The notes under the pieces were generated by a model. The model searched no databases. It had not been told where the DNA came from and saw only the letters and a program-made list of their open reading frames with translations. DNA of 39,129 nucleotides, taken from Herbinix sp. Its GTDB lineage: Bacteria > Bacillota > Clostridia > Lachnospirales > Lachnospiraceae. The DNA is taken from NCBI GenBank assembly GCA_029240245.1, contig JARBTJ010000032.1:1-39129 (forward strand), written 5' to 3'. Positions within the stretch are counted from its first letter, which is position 1; each line of letters begins with the position of its first letter. Positions 1 to 9,625 of this stretch are shown here, in pieces. A program made the translations under genes and the position numbers.

Positions 1-132
1 ATGAAATTAAGTAGTTTTTAATAAAATATATCCCATTTATTGGTTAATAATATGGGTAAATTGATGATATTCATAATATCACTTATAAAATCTGTACAAA
101 CAACTTCTTTTATGATAGACTATGTTATATCA

Positions 133-146
133 GTTTAACATTAAAC
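133..146. promoter_or_regulatory. LacI-type operator upstream of the regulator gene
   Basis: The sequence GTTTAACATTAAAC is a near-perfect 14-bp palindrome ending 23 bases before the regulator start codon. It matches the copies at 9270, 9334, 10388 and 10447, except that the central CG is CA. LacI-family proteins bind palindromes of this size, usually with a central CG. The position suggests autoregulation. I could not assign a confident promoter: TATG-rich stretches at 111-126 are possible -10 boxes. Confidence 0.7.
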
Positions 147-169
147 CTATGAAGAAAGGGATGTCATAA

Positions 170-1180
170 ATGACTACTATAAAAGATATTGCACAAGCAG
201 TCGGTGTAAGTTGTACCACCGTATCCAATGTGATCAACGGTAGATCGGGGCGTGTATCCGCCGATACCATTTTACGTATCAATGAAACCATTGAGATGTT
301 AGGTTATGTACCCAATATGTCAGCCCGCTCCTTAGTTTCCAGTTCCTCTCGAGTGATTGGCGTAATCAGCCACCTGGCACCGCATAAAAATGAAAGTATT
401 GTAGAAGATCCTTTCCATTCTGCATTTATCGGTTCAATTGAAAGAACCTTGAGCGAAAACGGTTATTACCTGATGCTTCGTACTGTTGAGACAACTGCCG
501 AACTTGTTGCTTTCCTTCGTAACTGGAATGTGGATGGTCTTTTCTTTACCGGCGTATTTCAGGATGAATTCTTTCAAGCACTCTCGGAATTAAGTATACC
601 GATTGTCTTAATTGATAGTTATGTATCCCATTCCAATATGTGCAATGTTGGTCTGGAGGATTATAAGGGCGGATATACAGCAACCCGTTATCTCATCGAA
701 CAAGGCCATAAAGATATCGCTTTTGCCTCCCCTACCATCCGGGAACGTGGTGTTGTTTATGAGCGTTTCTTAGGTTATAAGAATGCACTTGCTGAGGCTT
801 CCTTACCCTTCCGTCCGGAATTGGTATTTGAACAGGAGCTGGATTTAAATTCAACGGTCAGTTTAGGCCGCAAGCTTGCTAAGCGAAATGACTTTACCGC
901 TGTTTTTGCGACTGCCGATATTATGGCCGCAGGTATTATGGCCGGCATTCATGAGGCAGGCAAGAAGGTTCCGGATGATATCTCCGTTATCGGCTTTGAT
1001 GATATTAACCTTTGCCAGCTTACTTCCCCAAAGCTTACCACCATTCATCAGGATGCTCCGTTAAAAGGTAAATTAGCAGTTAATTTCTTAATGAACCTGC
1101 TTGAAAATAAAAAGATAGAGGAACGTGAGGTCATCCTTCCAATCAGTCTGGTTGAACGCAACAGTGTTAAAAAAATATAA
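170..1180 (+). CDS. LacI-family transcriptional regulator
   Basis: This 336-residue protein has the standard LacI/GalR layout and length. An N-terminal helix-turn-helix (about residues 3-24, with the typical VSCTTVSNVING recognition-helix pattern) and hinge helix (about 50-60) precede a periplasmic-binding-protein-like sensor domain. DNA binding normally responds to a sugar or sugar phosphate. The gene points toward the end of the oppositely oriented sugar transport and phosphorylase operon, with an intrinsic terminator between them. Palindromes before this gene, before that operon and before the surface-protein gene at 9692-10363 suggest it represses all three and itself. Effector and repressor mode are inferred; the family assignment is firm. 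Confidence 0.95.
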   Translation: MTTIKDIAQAVGVSCTTVSNVINGRSGRVSADTILRINETIEMLGYVPNMSARSLVSSSSRVIGVISHLAPHKNESIVEDPFHSAFIGSIERTLSENGYYLMLRTVETTAELVAFLRNWNVDGLFFTGVFQDEFFQALSELSIPIVLIDSYVSHSNMCNVGLEDYKGGYTATRYLIEQGHKDIAFASPTIRERGVVYERFLGYKNALAEASLPFRPELVFEQELDLNSTVSLGRKLAKRNDFTAVFATADIMAAGIMAGIHEAGKKVPDDISVIGFDDINLCQLTSPKLTTIHQDAPLKGKLAVNFLMNLLENKKIEEREVILPISLVERNSVKKI

Positions 1181-1201
1181 TTACTATGATGGTTAACGAA
1201 C

Positions 1202-1237
1202 CGGAGAAACTCGCACAGCGTGTTTCTCCGATTTTTT
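1202..1237 (+). terminator. Intrinsic terminator after lacI-family gene
   Basis: A perfect 9-bp stem (CGGAGAAAC / GTTTCTCCG) with an 11-base loop is followed by A and six T on the plus strand, 22 bases after the regulator stop codon. The opposite strand lacks a T tail, so it would not obviously end the phosphorylase operon coming the other way. Confidence 0.85.
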
Positions 1238-1327
1238 GTGAACCAGAAACTAATATTAACATTTACATTATCAATGTTCTTTTCTTCCTATAAAATCTTT
1301 TACAAATCCTATGTTATTCCATCTTAG

Positions 1328-3523
1328 TTAATTATTGATTTTACTTATCTTTGCCTGATCCTGCGTTATCTCCACCTGGTGTAACTCTCCTTGATAATAA
1401 ACCTTACAGCGCAACCGGCTCCAGTTCTTTGGCAATACCGGTCTCGCAACTAATTTGCCATTCTCATGATGAATACCTGCAAACCCTTCAACTGCAGTCA
1501 TATACGCTCCACCGGAAGATGCGGGATGGGTACCACCGATATAAATCAGTCCTGCCCACTGCTTTCCGTGTCCGCTTAAATCTGAGGTTGCGGATTTCAA
1601 AAATAGAGGAAATGCCTTTTCCGGCATATTGCATTTACATGCCAGCATGGCGTACATACAAGCGCTCAGGGAAGAACCATGCTCCGTTCTGGGCTCATAA
1701 TACTCCCAATTTTTAAGTAGTACTTCATCGCTGTATTCCCCGGAAAATAGATTCAACATGGTAACTACATCAGCTTGTTTAATTATTTTTGTATGAGATG
1801 CAATTCCATACGCACCACCCCAGTATTCCTTTTCATGCAAGATACGGCCTCGTAATTCTTCCAGTCCTACTTCTTCCAACTTTTCATAGCCATCAAATTG
1901 TTCTATGATTCCGGTTTCACTACCTGGCTTAGGAATATATAAATTTGAATTCACATCCTGATATAGGATAAGCAGCATATCTAATTTATATTGCTCTCTG
2001 ACTTTTGATTGCACATTCTCGTCCAGCTTCGGCAGCAGCTTTATTGCTCGGATAGCACTTTCAATGGTATATTTCGCCATACGGTTGGTATATGCATTAT
2101 TGTTAACTCTTTCATGGTATTCATCAGGTCCTATCACATCATGAAGCTCGTAGCGTTCTAAGTGTACCTTTTTTACCAGCAAATCATAATAGAAATTTGC
2201 ACATTCTAGTATAACCTCGATACCACCCTCGGTTAACAAATCGTAATTGCCGGTATAGTCTACATACCGCATAATACCGTATACAACCGCCGCAGAAATA
2301 TGAATTTGTTTATCTTTAAAATAGGTCCTCATTTGTCTGCCGGTAAATACATCGGTAACGTTGTAATCTGAACAGGCATCATAACCGCCCTCCTGGCTCT
2401 CCCAGGCATAAAAGGCTCCTTCATAACCGTAATGCTTTGCTTTCTTTTTGGCTCCTTCCAAGGTATCAATCCGATACTTTAACAGAGTCTTTGCAACTGC
2501 CGGCTCTGTAAAAAGGAAGAAATCCAGCATGAACATCTCGGTATCCCAAAAAACCGCACCTTTATAGGTCTGACCGGAAAGCCCTCTGGCTGCTATGGAC
2601 AAGCTATCTGCATGCCTTGGTGCAATGCAGTGAAGATGATATGTAGAATAATTTAATGCCTCCATGGAAGCATCGTCACCTTCAATAAAGACCTCGGATA
2701 CGCTCCATTTCTCCTCCCACACAGCAATATGCTTATTTCGAACCTCGAGGTAGCCTAAATACTTGGAATTACTTACTAAATTACAGGCTTGTAGGTCAAA
2801 GTCCATACCATCCTTGCTTGTATAAACACTGATATATTTATACAGCTGATAGGTTTTACCTGCTTTAGCTGAGATATTTAGGCATCTTATCAATTTTCTT
2901 CCTTCGGTTATTATTTGTTCCACATAAGTAAAATTCGTATGGATTGATTCGCATACAATTACCTGATCTTTACTTTCGTGGGTGATACCGATTGCCTTTG
3001 CTATATTATTTTCTACGGATAATAGCATTTCGTCATAATGCGGTCCGTTAATGTCCCAGACCTCCCCGTCAATTCCGGTATGTATCTGCAACTCTCCGTC
3101 AATTTCCGATTGGAAGCTGTATTTCATTACGATCAGATGTTTTTCATCCATGCTTGCAAAGCGCTCGGCATTGACCGTAATTGCTCCGCCGTCACAGTAC
3201 CAGGAAGTATCTCTCGTAAAGATTCCATGCCTGTAATTTAAAGAGATACTGTGATCCGCCGGCATATCCATCGGCAAGCAAAACTGTTTATCGTTAAACG
3301 TGACATAGGTATATAATCCATTTGGTGCATTTAACGGTTCACGCCAGGCATCACCCACCTGGTCATAAATACCCGCTAAATTAATTGCCGGAAATTCGGT
3401 TTTTTCATACTCCTGAAGGGTTCCGCGGATACCGAGATAACCATTACCGACTAGAAATTTATTCCCATTCGTTGTAATCTGCTCCGGATCGAATCCGATT
3501 TCCTCAATCCTCCAGTTTATCAT
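1328..3523 (-). CDS. GH65 glycoside phosphorylase (first of two paralogues)
   Basis: This 731-residue protein has the usual length and order of GH65 phosphorylases: N-terminal beta-sandwich, alpha/alpha barrel, small C-terminal beta domain. The barrel holds FWDTEMF (about 325-331) and IGPDEYHE, whose Glu468 matches the catalytic acid of the family. HGSSLS near the C-terminus matches the phosphate-binding loop. These enzymes split alpha-glucosides with phosphate, inverting to beta-glucose 1-phosphate. The surroundings of the catalytic Glu resemble the maltose/nigerose/kojibiose-type group, but linkage cannot be fixed by eye. No signal peptide, so cytosolic. It is the last gene of the operon, starting 3 bases after the second phosphorylase's stop; its ribosome site overlaps that gene's last codons. 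No beta-phosphoglucomutase gene lies in the window. Confidence 0.93.
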   Translation of the reverse strand: MINWRIEEIGFDPEQITTNGNKFLVGNGYLGIRGTLQEYEKTEFPAINLAGIYDQVGDAWREPLNAPNGLYTYVTFNDKQFCLPMDMPADHSISLNYRHGIFTRDTSWYCDGGAITVNAERFASMDEKHLIVMKYSFQSEIDGELQIHTGIDGEVWDINGPHYDEMLLSVENNIAKAIGITHESKDQVIVCESIHTNFTYVEQIITEGRKLIRCLNISAKAGKTYQLYKYISVYTSKDGMDFDLQACNLVSNSKYLGYLEVRNKHIAVWEEKWSVSEVFIEGDDASMEALNYSTYHLHCIAPRHADSLSIAARGLSGQTYKGAVFWDTEMFMLDFFLFTEPAVAKTLLKYRIDTLEGAKKKAKHYGYEGAFYAWESQEGGYDACSDYNVTDVFTGRQMRTYFKDKQIHISAAVVYGIMRYVDYTGNYDLLTEGGIEVILECANFYYDLLVKKVHLERYELHDVIGPDEYHERVNNNAYTNRMAKYTIESAIRAIKLLPKLDENVQSKVREQYKLDMLLILYQDVNSNLYIPKPGSETGIIEQFDGYEKLEEVGLEELRGRILHEKEYWGGAYGIASHTKIIKQADVVTMLNLFSGEYSDEVLLKNWEYYEPRTEHGSSLSACMYAMLACKCNMPEKAFPLFLKSATSDLSGHGKQWAGLIYIGGTHPASSGGAYMTAVEGFAGIHHENGKLVARPVLPKNWSRLRCKVYYQGELHQVEITQDQAKISKINN

Positions 3524-3526
3524 GGC

Positions 3527-5833
3527 TTACCCCCTCCATTCTAAAGGAACTGTAATCATTGTCTTTTCTTTATTTAAGGTAACCTTATTATCATAAATCA
3601 AAACCTCGATACTGGTCCCATTTTCTGTATAAAGGGAAGCTTTCTCCTTATCGATTTCAACCTTGATTACATCATCTTTATAGTGAATGCAGAAGGAGTA
3701 GCCATTCCAGGCACTCGGTATGGAAGGTGAAAAACTGAGCATATCGCCATCGGAGCGCATTCCGCCGAAACCATATACAATATTCATCCAGGCAGCTGCG
3801 ATGGAAGTGGTATGTAAACCTTCCGTTGTGTTACGATTGTAATTATCAAGATCCATTCTGGTCGCAAAGCCGAAAAACTTATATGCCTCTTCATGTTTTT
3901 GCAATTGTACTGCCAATATGGAATGTACGGAAGGAGACAGAGAACTTTCATGGATACATCTAGGCTCATAGAATTCATAATTATTCCTTAACTGCTCTTT
4001 TGTAAATCTTCCATTGTATAACAGCATCATCATTAATATATCCGGCTGTTTGATCATATCATTGCGGTAAATTCGGTCATAGGACCAATGATGGTAAAGA
4101 GGGAAATCCTCAATCGGGATCTGATCAACATCAATATGGGGCAGTCCGAAATAACCTTCATGCTGCTCAAAAAGCCTGGTATCCTCTTCATACGGAATAT
4201 ACATATGCTCTGCGTAATCTGCCCACCGGCTGTATTCCTCTTCGGACAGAGCATGTTCCTTTAATATCTCTTCGAAGGTTGTATTATTCTTTTCCTTCAG
4301 CCGATGAAGAACATCCAAGGTATATTCAAAGGTCACTTTACCCATAAAATTAGTGTAACAATTATTATTAACCATCATCTGGAACTCATCCGGTCCCATA
4401 ACTCCGTAATAACCATACCTGGTTCTGTCCGCATTCCAGTCTCCCCTGGTAGCAAGCATTCGGCTGACTTCAATTAAAATGGGTAAGCCAATTTCAAATA
4501 CAAAGGCCTCATCCCTGGTAATATTCTCATAGTGGCTGATACCATAAGCAACCGCAGTGGAGGCCTGAAGCTGTAAACTGGCATGCTGCCACAAACTGCA
4601 GCATTCACGTCCGCTAATGGTAGCAATCGGATAAAATGCTCCTTTACAATCCAGGGCTTTGGCACGTTCCTTCGCCTCTGGTAAGGTAATGTAACGAAAA
4701 TTAAGCAAATTTTTTGCAGCTTCAGCATTATTAAAGATATAGAACGGTAAGCAATAAGTTTCGGTATCCCAGAAAGTATTACCGCTATAAGCTTCACCGG
4801 TTAAACCTTTAGCACCTATAATGGTCCCTTTATCAGCTCCGTGATAGGTTTGATGCATCTGGAAGATGCAATAGCGGATTCCTTGTTGATTTAATTCATC
4901 ACCATCGATAACGATGTCCGATGCTCTCCACATGATATCCCACCACTTTGCACTCTCAGCCTTTAAGGAATCATATTTAACCTTCATTAATAAGCTATTG
5001 AAATCCTGACATTTTGATATAAAAGCTTCTTCTTCCTCTTGGGTAGTTCCCTTTTTTGTTAAGTTCATAACAACACGGGTAAATGATTTCGTCTCACCCT
5101 GTACTAAGTCAAATGTAAACTGCTTTAATACTCTCTTCTTCTCAAAAACATCTTGTTCCTTCTTTGCTTCCACTTCAAAATAACAGCTTGAAAATACGCT
5201 AAGACCGGTATTAATCGTATTTGCCTGTATGCTGCACCATTTCTCTCCGGCATTTCGTTCCTTGCAATCCCATAAGTTCTTTCCTACCATCCGATGATTA
5301 TTCGTAAAATCAAGCCCCGCAATTATAACAACCTCGCCGGAAAAATTCAGTGGTGTCATTGTAACACGCTGCCCTGCAAAATGAGCATCCTTCATGGAAA
5401 GGAATCGCTCAAATTCAAGTCTCAATTCTCTTCCATCCTTTAATATCCAAGTATAAGAACGGTTTAATACACCATTTTGCAGATTCAGTACACGCTTAAA
5501 ATCTTTAAATTGAGAATGATTTAAGTCAACCGACTCACCGTCTATCTGTATTCTTAAATAAAGCCAGTCAACGGAATTCACAATAAATTCTGTTTTATTG
5601 ATAATACCTTTATATGCGGAAATTTCTACACCATTTGCTTCATATATTCCATTAAAATAATTTCCTGTTAAGCTGTCACCGGAATATCCTTCCTCAAAAT
5701 ATCCACGAACACCCATAAATTCATTACCTAAGGAAAAAATTGATTCTGATACTAAGGAATATGCCGGATTATAACCGTTCTCTATAATGCTCCATGGATC
5801 CGTATTATAATAAATATCTGCTATTTTTGCCAT
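3527..5833 (-). CDS. GH65 glycoside phosphorylase (second, diverged paralogue)
   Basis: A 768-residue cytosolic GH65 protein, clearly diverged from the neighbour at 1328-3523. It has GLTGEAYSGNTFWDTETY (about 343-360) and MGPDEFQ with catalytic Glu483, followed by NNNCYTN. Where the neighbour has YHERVNNN after the catalytic Glu, this one has FQMMVNNN, and the 400-420 region (GRECCSLWQH) is quite different. Since those segments shape the acceptor site in GH65, the two enzymes probably act on different linkages or acceptors. It follows the MalG-like permease by 3 bases and has a GGGG-type ribosome site. Product should be beta-glucose 1-phosphate plus a sugar; the substrate is unknown. Confidence 0.92.
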   Translation of the reverse strand: MAKIADIYYNTDPWSIIENGYNPAYSLVSESIFSLGNEFMGVRGYFEEGYSGDSLTGNYFNGIYEANGVEISAYKGIINKTEFIVNSVDWLYLRIQIDGESVDLNHSQFKDFKRVLNLQNGVLNRSYTWILKDGRELRLEFERFLSMKDAHFAGQRVTMTPLNFSGEVVIIAGLDFTNNHRMVGKNLWDCKERNAGEKWCSIQANTINTGLSVFSSCYFEVEAKKEQDVFEKKRVLKQFTFDLVQGETKSFTRVVMNLTKKGTTQEEEEAFISKCQDFNSLLMKVKYDSLKAESAKWWDIMWRASDIVIDGDELNQQGIRYCIFQMHQTYHGADKGTIIGAKGLTGEAYSGNTFWDTETYCLPFYIFNNAEAAKNLLNFRYITLPEAKERAKALDCKGAFYPIATISGRECCSLWQHASLQLQASTAVAYGISHYENITRDEAFVFEIGLPILIEVSRMLATRGDWNADRTRYGYYGVMGPDEFQMMVNNNCYTNFMGKVTFEYTLDVLHRLKEKNNTTFEEILKEHALSEEEYSRWADYAEHMYIPYEEDTRLFEQHEGYFGLPHIDVDQIPIEDFPLYHHWSYDRIYRNDMIKQPDILMMMLLYNGRFTKEQLRNNYEFYEPRCIHESSLSPSVHSILAVQLQKHEEAYKFFGFATRMDLDNYNRNTTEGLHTTSIAAAWMNIVYGFGGMRSDGDMLSFSPSIPSAWNGYSFCIHYKDDVIKVEIDKEKASLYTENGTSIEVLIYDNKVTLNKEKTMITVPLEWRG

Positions 5834-5836
5834 AGT

Positions 5837-6715
5837 TTACCCCTTCAGTGCACCTGCTGCAGCACCTTGCGTTATCTGTTTTTGGAAAATAATAAATAAG
5901 AAAATTGGTGGTATAATCGAAAATACAACTGCTCTGAGTAATTCAACCGAAGTTGCGGTTCCACCCTGGAACATGTACAGTCGGACCATAACTGTCTCTT
6001 TACCGGAATTGTTCAGCAACAAATACGGAAGTAAAAAGTCTGACCAAGCCGCATTAATTGCAAAAATGATAATAACCATAACAATCGATTTTGATAACGG
6101 CAATACAATTCTTAAAAAGGTTTGTAAATATCCGCAGCCATCAAGCTTTGCAGCTTCAATCAATTCTTTCGGTAGACTTTCAAAGAATTGCTTAAATAAT
6201 ATTACAAAGAATGCATTCGCACCAATCATAAGCCATAAAGGAATAAAGGATTGGGATAGACCCATTTTGCTAATATTAACAAACAGTGCAACCATACTGG
6301 TGGTAGCAGGGATTAACATGCTCCATAATACCAGACCAAACACAATCTTATGACCCTTAGGTTTTAATATTGCTAAGGCATAAGCCAGTAGACCATTAAA
6401 AAAGATTGCCGAAAGGATGGACCCGAACAATACATAAAATGAATTAATATAGTATTTCGTAAATTTTAAATCGTTCCAGGTCTTGGCAAACAGACTGAAG
6501 TCAAACTTCTCCGGTAAAATAGCCGGAATATTATTAAAATCCTTCAGTGTCCGGAAGCCTGCCATAAATACCCATGCTGGCGGAAACAATGCTACAATTA
6601 TTACAACAATACATATCAGGAAGATTATTATACATAATACCCTGGTACGCATGGAGTGGAGATCATAGAATCGTATCGTACCATCTTCTTTTTTACTATA
6701 CTTATCAAAAAACAT
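5837..6715 (-). CDS. CUT1-type sugar ABC transporter permease, MalG-like
   Basis: This 292-residue protein has about six hydrophobic segments. Its cytoplasmic loop EAAKLDGCGYLQTFLRIVLP (from about residue 187) is the EAA motif that docks the ATPase. It is a MalG/MsmG-type inner-membrane subunit for di- or oligosaccharide uptake. It starts 12 bases after the other permease with a strong AGGAGG-like ribosome site and is followed 3 bases later by a GH65 gene. The operon has no ATPase; Firmicute CUT1 importers commonly share an MsmK-type ATPase encoded elsewhere, which I infer here. Confidence 0.93.
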   Translation of the reverse strand: MFFDKYSKKEDGTIRFYDLHSMRTRVLCIIIFLICIVVIIVALFPPAWVFMAGFRTLKDFNNIPAILPEKFDFSLFAKTWNDLKFTKYYINSFYVLFGSILSAIFFNGLLAYALAILKPKGHKIVFGLVLWSMLIPATTSMVALFVNISKMGLSQSFIPLWLMIGANAFFVILFKQFFESLPKELIEAAKLDGCGYLQTFLRIVLPLSKSIVMVIIIFAINAAWSDFLLPYLLLNNSGKETVMVRLYMFQGGTATSVELLRAVVFSIIPPIFLFIIFQKQITQGAAAGALKG

Positions 6716-6727
6716 GATATCCCCTCC

Positions 6728-7645
6728 TTAATCTTCTTTGCTCTTTGTCAGTTTAAAATACAAGCCACTTAACACAATTAGAAATACACAAATAACAACG
6801 GATGTAGCTGCTGCCATCGGATAATTGAATAACCTGTTCGCATAATTCCATACAATCATCATGATTGATATACTGGCATTATTCGGACCGCCTTGTTTTA
6901 AAACCAATGGCTCGTATAAAATCTGGAATACTGCTATGATCTGTATAATCAACATTGTTTTTCCCAAGGAGAAAATACTTGGCAATGTTATATGCCTAAT
7001 TCTTTTAAATATACCAGCTCCATCAATCGTAGCTGCTTCATATAATGCCGGATCTATATTACTGATATTTGCAATATAGATTAAGGTCGTTGCACCGGCA
7101 CCTCTCCAGGTTAATATAATTACAATCAACGGAATCGTTATTAAGGTATTATTAAACCACACCTGCTGGTCAATCCCAAATCCCGATAATATAATATTTA
7201 AAACACCTGTTTTCCCTTCGCCAAATATGTATCGCCACATAAGCACGGTTGCTAAACCGGGTATAATGTTCGGAAAGTAAATGCCAATCTTAAAAAATCC
7301 CCTCCAATGTACTGTTTCTGTGATTAAAACAGCTAAAATCATTGGTGTAAAAAAACCTATAAGTAGAGACCAAAATATATATGTAAAAGTATTAACAATC
7401 GCTTTTGTAAAAACCGGATAAGCAAATAAAGCTTTGTAATTGTCAAACCCAACGAACTCTTGTGTACGGAAGCCTTTTGCCGTGTACAGGGAGAGTTTCA
7501 CACTTTCAAGTATTGGCTCCCATACAAAAAAGGCAAATAATACAATGGTCGGGAGCATAATCAGCCACCCTATAATATCCTTTTTTTGCAGCCATGGTTT
7601 CTTATTTCTCTGAATGCTGTTATAATTTGCATTTGCCTTAACCAA
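6728..7645 (-). CDS. CUT1-type sugar ABC transporter permease, MalF-like
   Basis: A 305-residue membrane protein with about six membrane spans and the EAA motif EAATIDGAGIFKRIRHITLP (from about residue 203). It is the MalF/MsmF-type partner of the permease at 5837-6715. The start codon appears to be TTG: the ribosome site GGAGG lies 9 bases before it, and the next in-frame ATG is residue 30, inside the first membrane segment. A strong hairpin separates it from the upstream binding-protein gene and probably lowers its expression relative to that gene. Confidence 0.92.
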   Translation of the reverse strand: MVKANANYNSIQRNKKPWLQKKDIIGWLIMLPTIVLFAFFVWEPILESVKLSLYTAKGFRTQEFVGFDNYKALFAYPVFTKAIVNTFTYIFWSLLIGFFTPMILAVLITETVHWRGFFKIGIYFPNIIPGLATVLMWRYIFGEGKTGVLNIILSGFGIDQQVWFNNTLITIPLIVIILTWRGAGATTLIYIANISNIDPALYEAATIDGAGIFKRIRHITLPSIFSLGKTMLIIQIIAVFQILYEPLVLKQGGPNNASISIMMIVWNYANRLFNYPMAAATSVVICVFLIVLSGLYFKLTKSKED

Positions 7646-7687
7646 TTACTCCACCCTCCTTTTAATGTGAAAATTTTGCTATTCATA

Positions 7688-7724
7688 GGTGATGGGGTAA
7701 TCTTATTAAGAAAACCCCATCACC
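7688..7724 (-). terminator. Intercistronic hairpin after the binding-protein gene
   Basis: A perfect 11-bp stem (GGTGATGGGGT / ACCCCATCACC) with a 15-base loop lies between the binding-protein stop codon and the first permease. There is no clean T run, so it is better read as a leaky terminator or an RNA-stabilising 3' end. Such hairpins commonly let the binding protein be made in excess over the permeases. Confidence 0.6.
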
Positions 7725-7750
7725 AATTTAATTATTTACTTAGTTCAAAA

Positions 7751-9232
7751 TCAATCCGCATTGATTTCTGTATCAAGAATGGTCTGATAATTTTCATCAG
7801 CTGTCTTCATTAAAGCTGCAACATCAGCATCTTTATTCGTGATAACTGCCTGAAGTACATTTGTTAATTCACGATATAATTCCTGAGTATTTCCCTGCTC
7901 TTCAAGACGAAGATTTCCGGGAAGTTTGATCGTATCAAAATAATTCTGATAAAGTTTCATATCAACATTTGAATATTTTGCAACTACAGCTGCATCTGCA
8001 TCGAGAATTGCTTGATCGTTCCAGCATTTGAAACCTGGTAATACCGGAATGTCGCTATCCACTCTGTATTGCGCGTCAGATTCAGCACCTGCAGAGATCA
8101 CAGGTCCTTTACCCATAACTTCAATATAATCTAAAGCAGCATCGATTTGAGCTTCTGTTGCTTCCTTGGAGAACATGTAAGGTGTACCACCGGATAATGA
8201 GAACTGTAAGCCGTTAGGACCTGCAGGCAGCGGAACGATGGATAAATCATCTTTCGGAAGACCATTGTTATAGGTAGGCTGATCAACAGCATCAGCAGCT
8301 GCTATATACATAGCTGCAGCGCCGGTTCCTAACTGAGTAAAGCCGGTTCCCCAGTTTTCAACGGTAGGGTCAGATGTAAGTACATCATATTCCCATTTCA
8401 AGGATTTTACATATTCCATAGCTGCAATTGCTTCGGGAGAATCTACATTTGCTGTATACTTTCCATCTTCGCCGATTGTTACGAAGTTAGCACCAAAAGC
8501 CCATGCAATATTAGTGAAATGCCATCCGCCTGCATTATCAGCTGCTAAGAGACATAAGCCGGCTGCACCGGTCTTTTCTTTAATTGTCTTAGCTGTCTGA
8601 GCTAGTTCTTCCCAAGTCTTAGGATACAGCGGATAGCCATCAGCATCAACTAAGCCTGCTTCTTTAAATAATGCCACATTAAGCATGATACCTAATGCAT
8701 AACCGTCACGAGGAAGACCATAGGTTTTTCCATCCTTTGACATGATATCGCGAATTTCAGGAACAATCTTGTCTAACCAGCCACGTTTCTCAAGATTATC
8801 GGTAATATCTGCTACAAAACCGCCATTGATTAACTTCTGTGTATCTGTATACCAAGTATCAAATACAACCGGTAGATTGCCGGACTCCGCTAACGGAACA
8901 AAGGTATCAACTGCATAACGATAATATGCAGGAACTACGGTTACATTAGGATGTTTTTCTTTAAAGGTCTCAACATATCCGTTATGTAATTCGATCTGTG
9001 CAGCCATTGTTTCCTCCGGCCAAATACCAAGTGATATTTCAAAAGGTTCCTCTGTCGGTGCTTCAGTAGGTTCTGCATCATCGGTGTCATCTGCTGGAGT
9101 TTCTGTTGCTTTCGGAGCATCTGTTACGTCATTTGCATCTGATGATTCACCCTTTTTACCACAAGCTGCTAACATACTTACAGCAAAAACAAGGCATAAC
9201 AAGATACTAACGAGCTTTTTCATTTTTTTCAT
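7751..9232 (-). CDS. Extracellular sugar-binding lipoprotein of the ABC importer
   Basis: The 493-residue protein starts with a lipoprotein signal peptide ending in the lipobox LAAC (Cys24). A Ser/Asp/Thr/Glu-rich linker (about 30-65) leads into a family-1 solute-binding domain of MalE/UgpB type. It should sit lipid-anchored outside the membrane and deliver sugar to the two permeases encoded next. The start at 9232 is supported by AAGGGGA 8 bases upstream. It is the first gene of the operon, behind a consensus promoter and two LacI-type palindromes. Ligand specificity is not visible; context points to the alpha-glucoside used by the GH65 enzymes. Confidence 0.95.
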   Translation of the reverse strand: MKKMKKLVSILLCLVFAVSMLAACGKKGESSDANDVTDAPKATETPADDTDDAEPTEAPTEEPFEISLGIWPEETMAAQIELHNGYVETFKEKHPNVTVVPAYYRYAVDTFVPLAESGNLPVVFDTWYTDTQKLINGGFVADITDNLEKRGWLDKIVPEIRDIMSKDGKTYGLPRDGYALGIMLNVALFKEAGLVDADGYPLYPKTWEELAQTAKTIKEKTGAAGLCLLAADNAGGWHFTNIAWAFGANFVTIGEDGKYTANVDSPEAIAAMEYVKSLKWEYDVLTSDPTVENWGTGFTQLGTGAAAMYIAAADAVDQPTYNNGLPKDDLSIVPLPAGPNGLQFSLSGGTPYMFSKEATEAQIDAALDYIEVMGKGPVISAGAESDAQYRVDSDIPVLPGFKCWNDQAILDADAAVVAKYSNVDMKLYQNYFDTIKLPGNLRLEEQGNTQELYRELTNVLQAVITNKDADVAALMKTADENYQTILDTEINAD

Positions 9233-9269
9233 AAACTATTCCCCTTCCTAATAAAATAGATATTTGTTA

Positions 9270-9283
9270 GTTTAACGTTAAAT
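9270..9283. promoter_or_regulatory. LacI-type operator, promoter-distal copy
   Basis: GTTTAACGTTAAAT is a 14-bp palindrome with central CG, in the 5' untranslated leader of the binding-protein operon. Its centre is 64 bp from that of the copy at 9334-9347. The paired arrangement would allow roadblock or looping by one tetrameric or cooperating LacI-family repressor. Confidence 0.78.
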
Positions 9284-9333
9284 TAATTAAAAAAAGAGAA
9301 AACAAAAATTTCTTTTTGTCTATTTCTTCTCTC

Positions 9334-9347
9334 GTTTAACGCTAAAC
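9334..9347. promoter_or_regulatory. LacI-type operator over the transcription start
   Basis: GTTTAACGCTAAAC begins right after the -10 box (9350-9355, read on the minus strand), so it should cover the transcription start of the transport operon. One base breaks the palindrome. This is a classic repression position. Confidence 0.8.
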
Positions 9348-9349
9348 CA

Positions 9350-9379
9350 ATTATAGCATTTGTGCAATCTGATTGTCAA
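9350..9379 (-). promoter_or_regulatory. Sigma-A promoter of the sugar transport operon
   Basis: On the minus strand, TTGACA (9374-9379) and TATAAT (9350-9355) are separated by 18 bases: both boxes are perfect. A LacI-type operator lies just downstream. The gap 9233-9691 therefore holds this promoter, two operators and two hairpins; I see no gene in it. Confidence 0.85.
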
Positions 9380-9480
9380 CAGTTTTCTTTTAAATTTTTT
9401 ATTGTTAATCTTTATTCTACAAGAACATCTATTCAATTAGATACTGTTAATACTTTTTTGCATGAATTTTTATATCTTAA

Positions 9481-9530
9481 TTTAAAAAGAACTGTCATAC
9501 GTCCGATTTTCATTCGGTGTATCACAGTTC
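9481..9530 (-). terminator. Candidate second terminator beyond the surface-protein gene
   Basis: An imperfect stem with arms GAACTGT and ACAGTTC, extended inward by mismatched pairs to a CCGA/TCGG core, is followed on the minus strand by TTTTT. Together with the hairpin at 9626-9656 it would insulate the transport-operon promoter from read-through. Confidence 0.5.
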
Positions 9531-9625
9531 CTCTCCTCCGTCTTCTAATAGCTTTCATAAAATGAAACTTCACCAATTCTGATCAAATAAATTGGCGATA
9601 TTACAAAAATTTAAAGTGTTAATAA

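Noticed and set aside
1..132. Possible gene end or start at the left edge
   Set aside because: The ATG at position 1 is followed by a stop within a few codons; the stretch is AT-rich intergenic DNA.
9433..9558. Minus-strand 41-codon frame beginning MKAIRRRRRG
   Set aside because: No ribosome site at a proper distance, and it contains the candidate terminator stem with its T tail.
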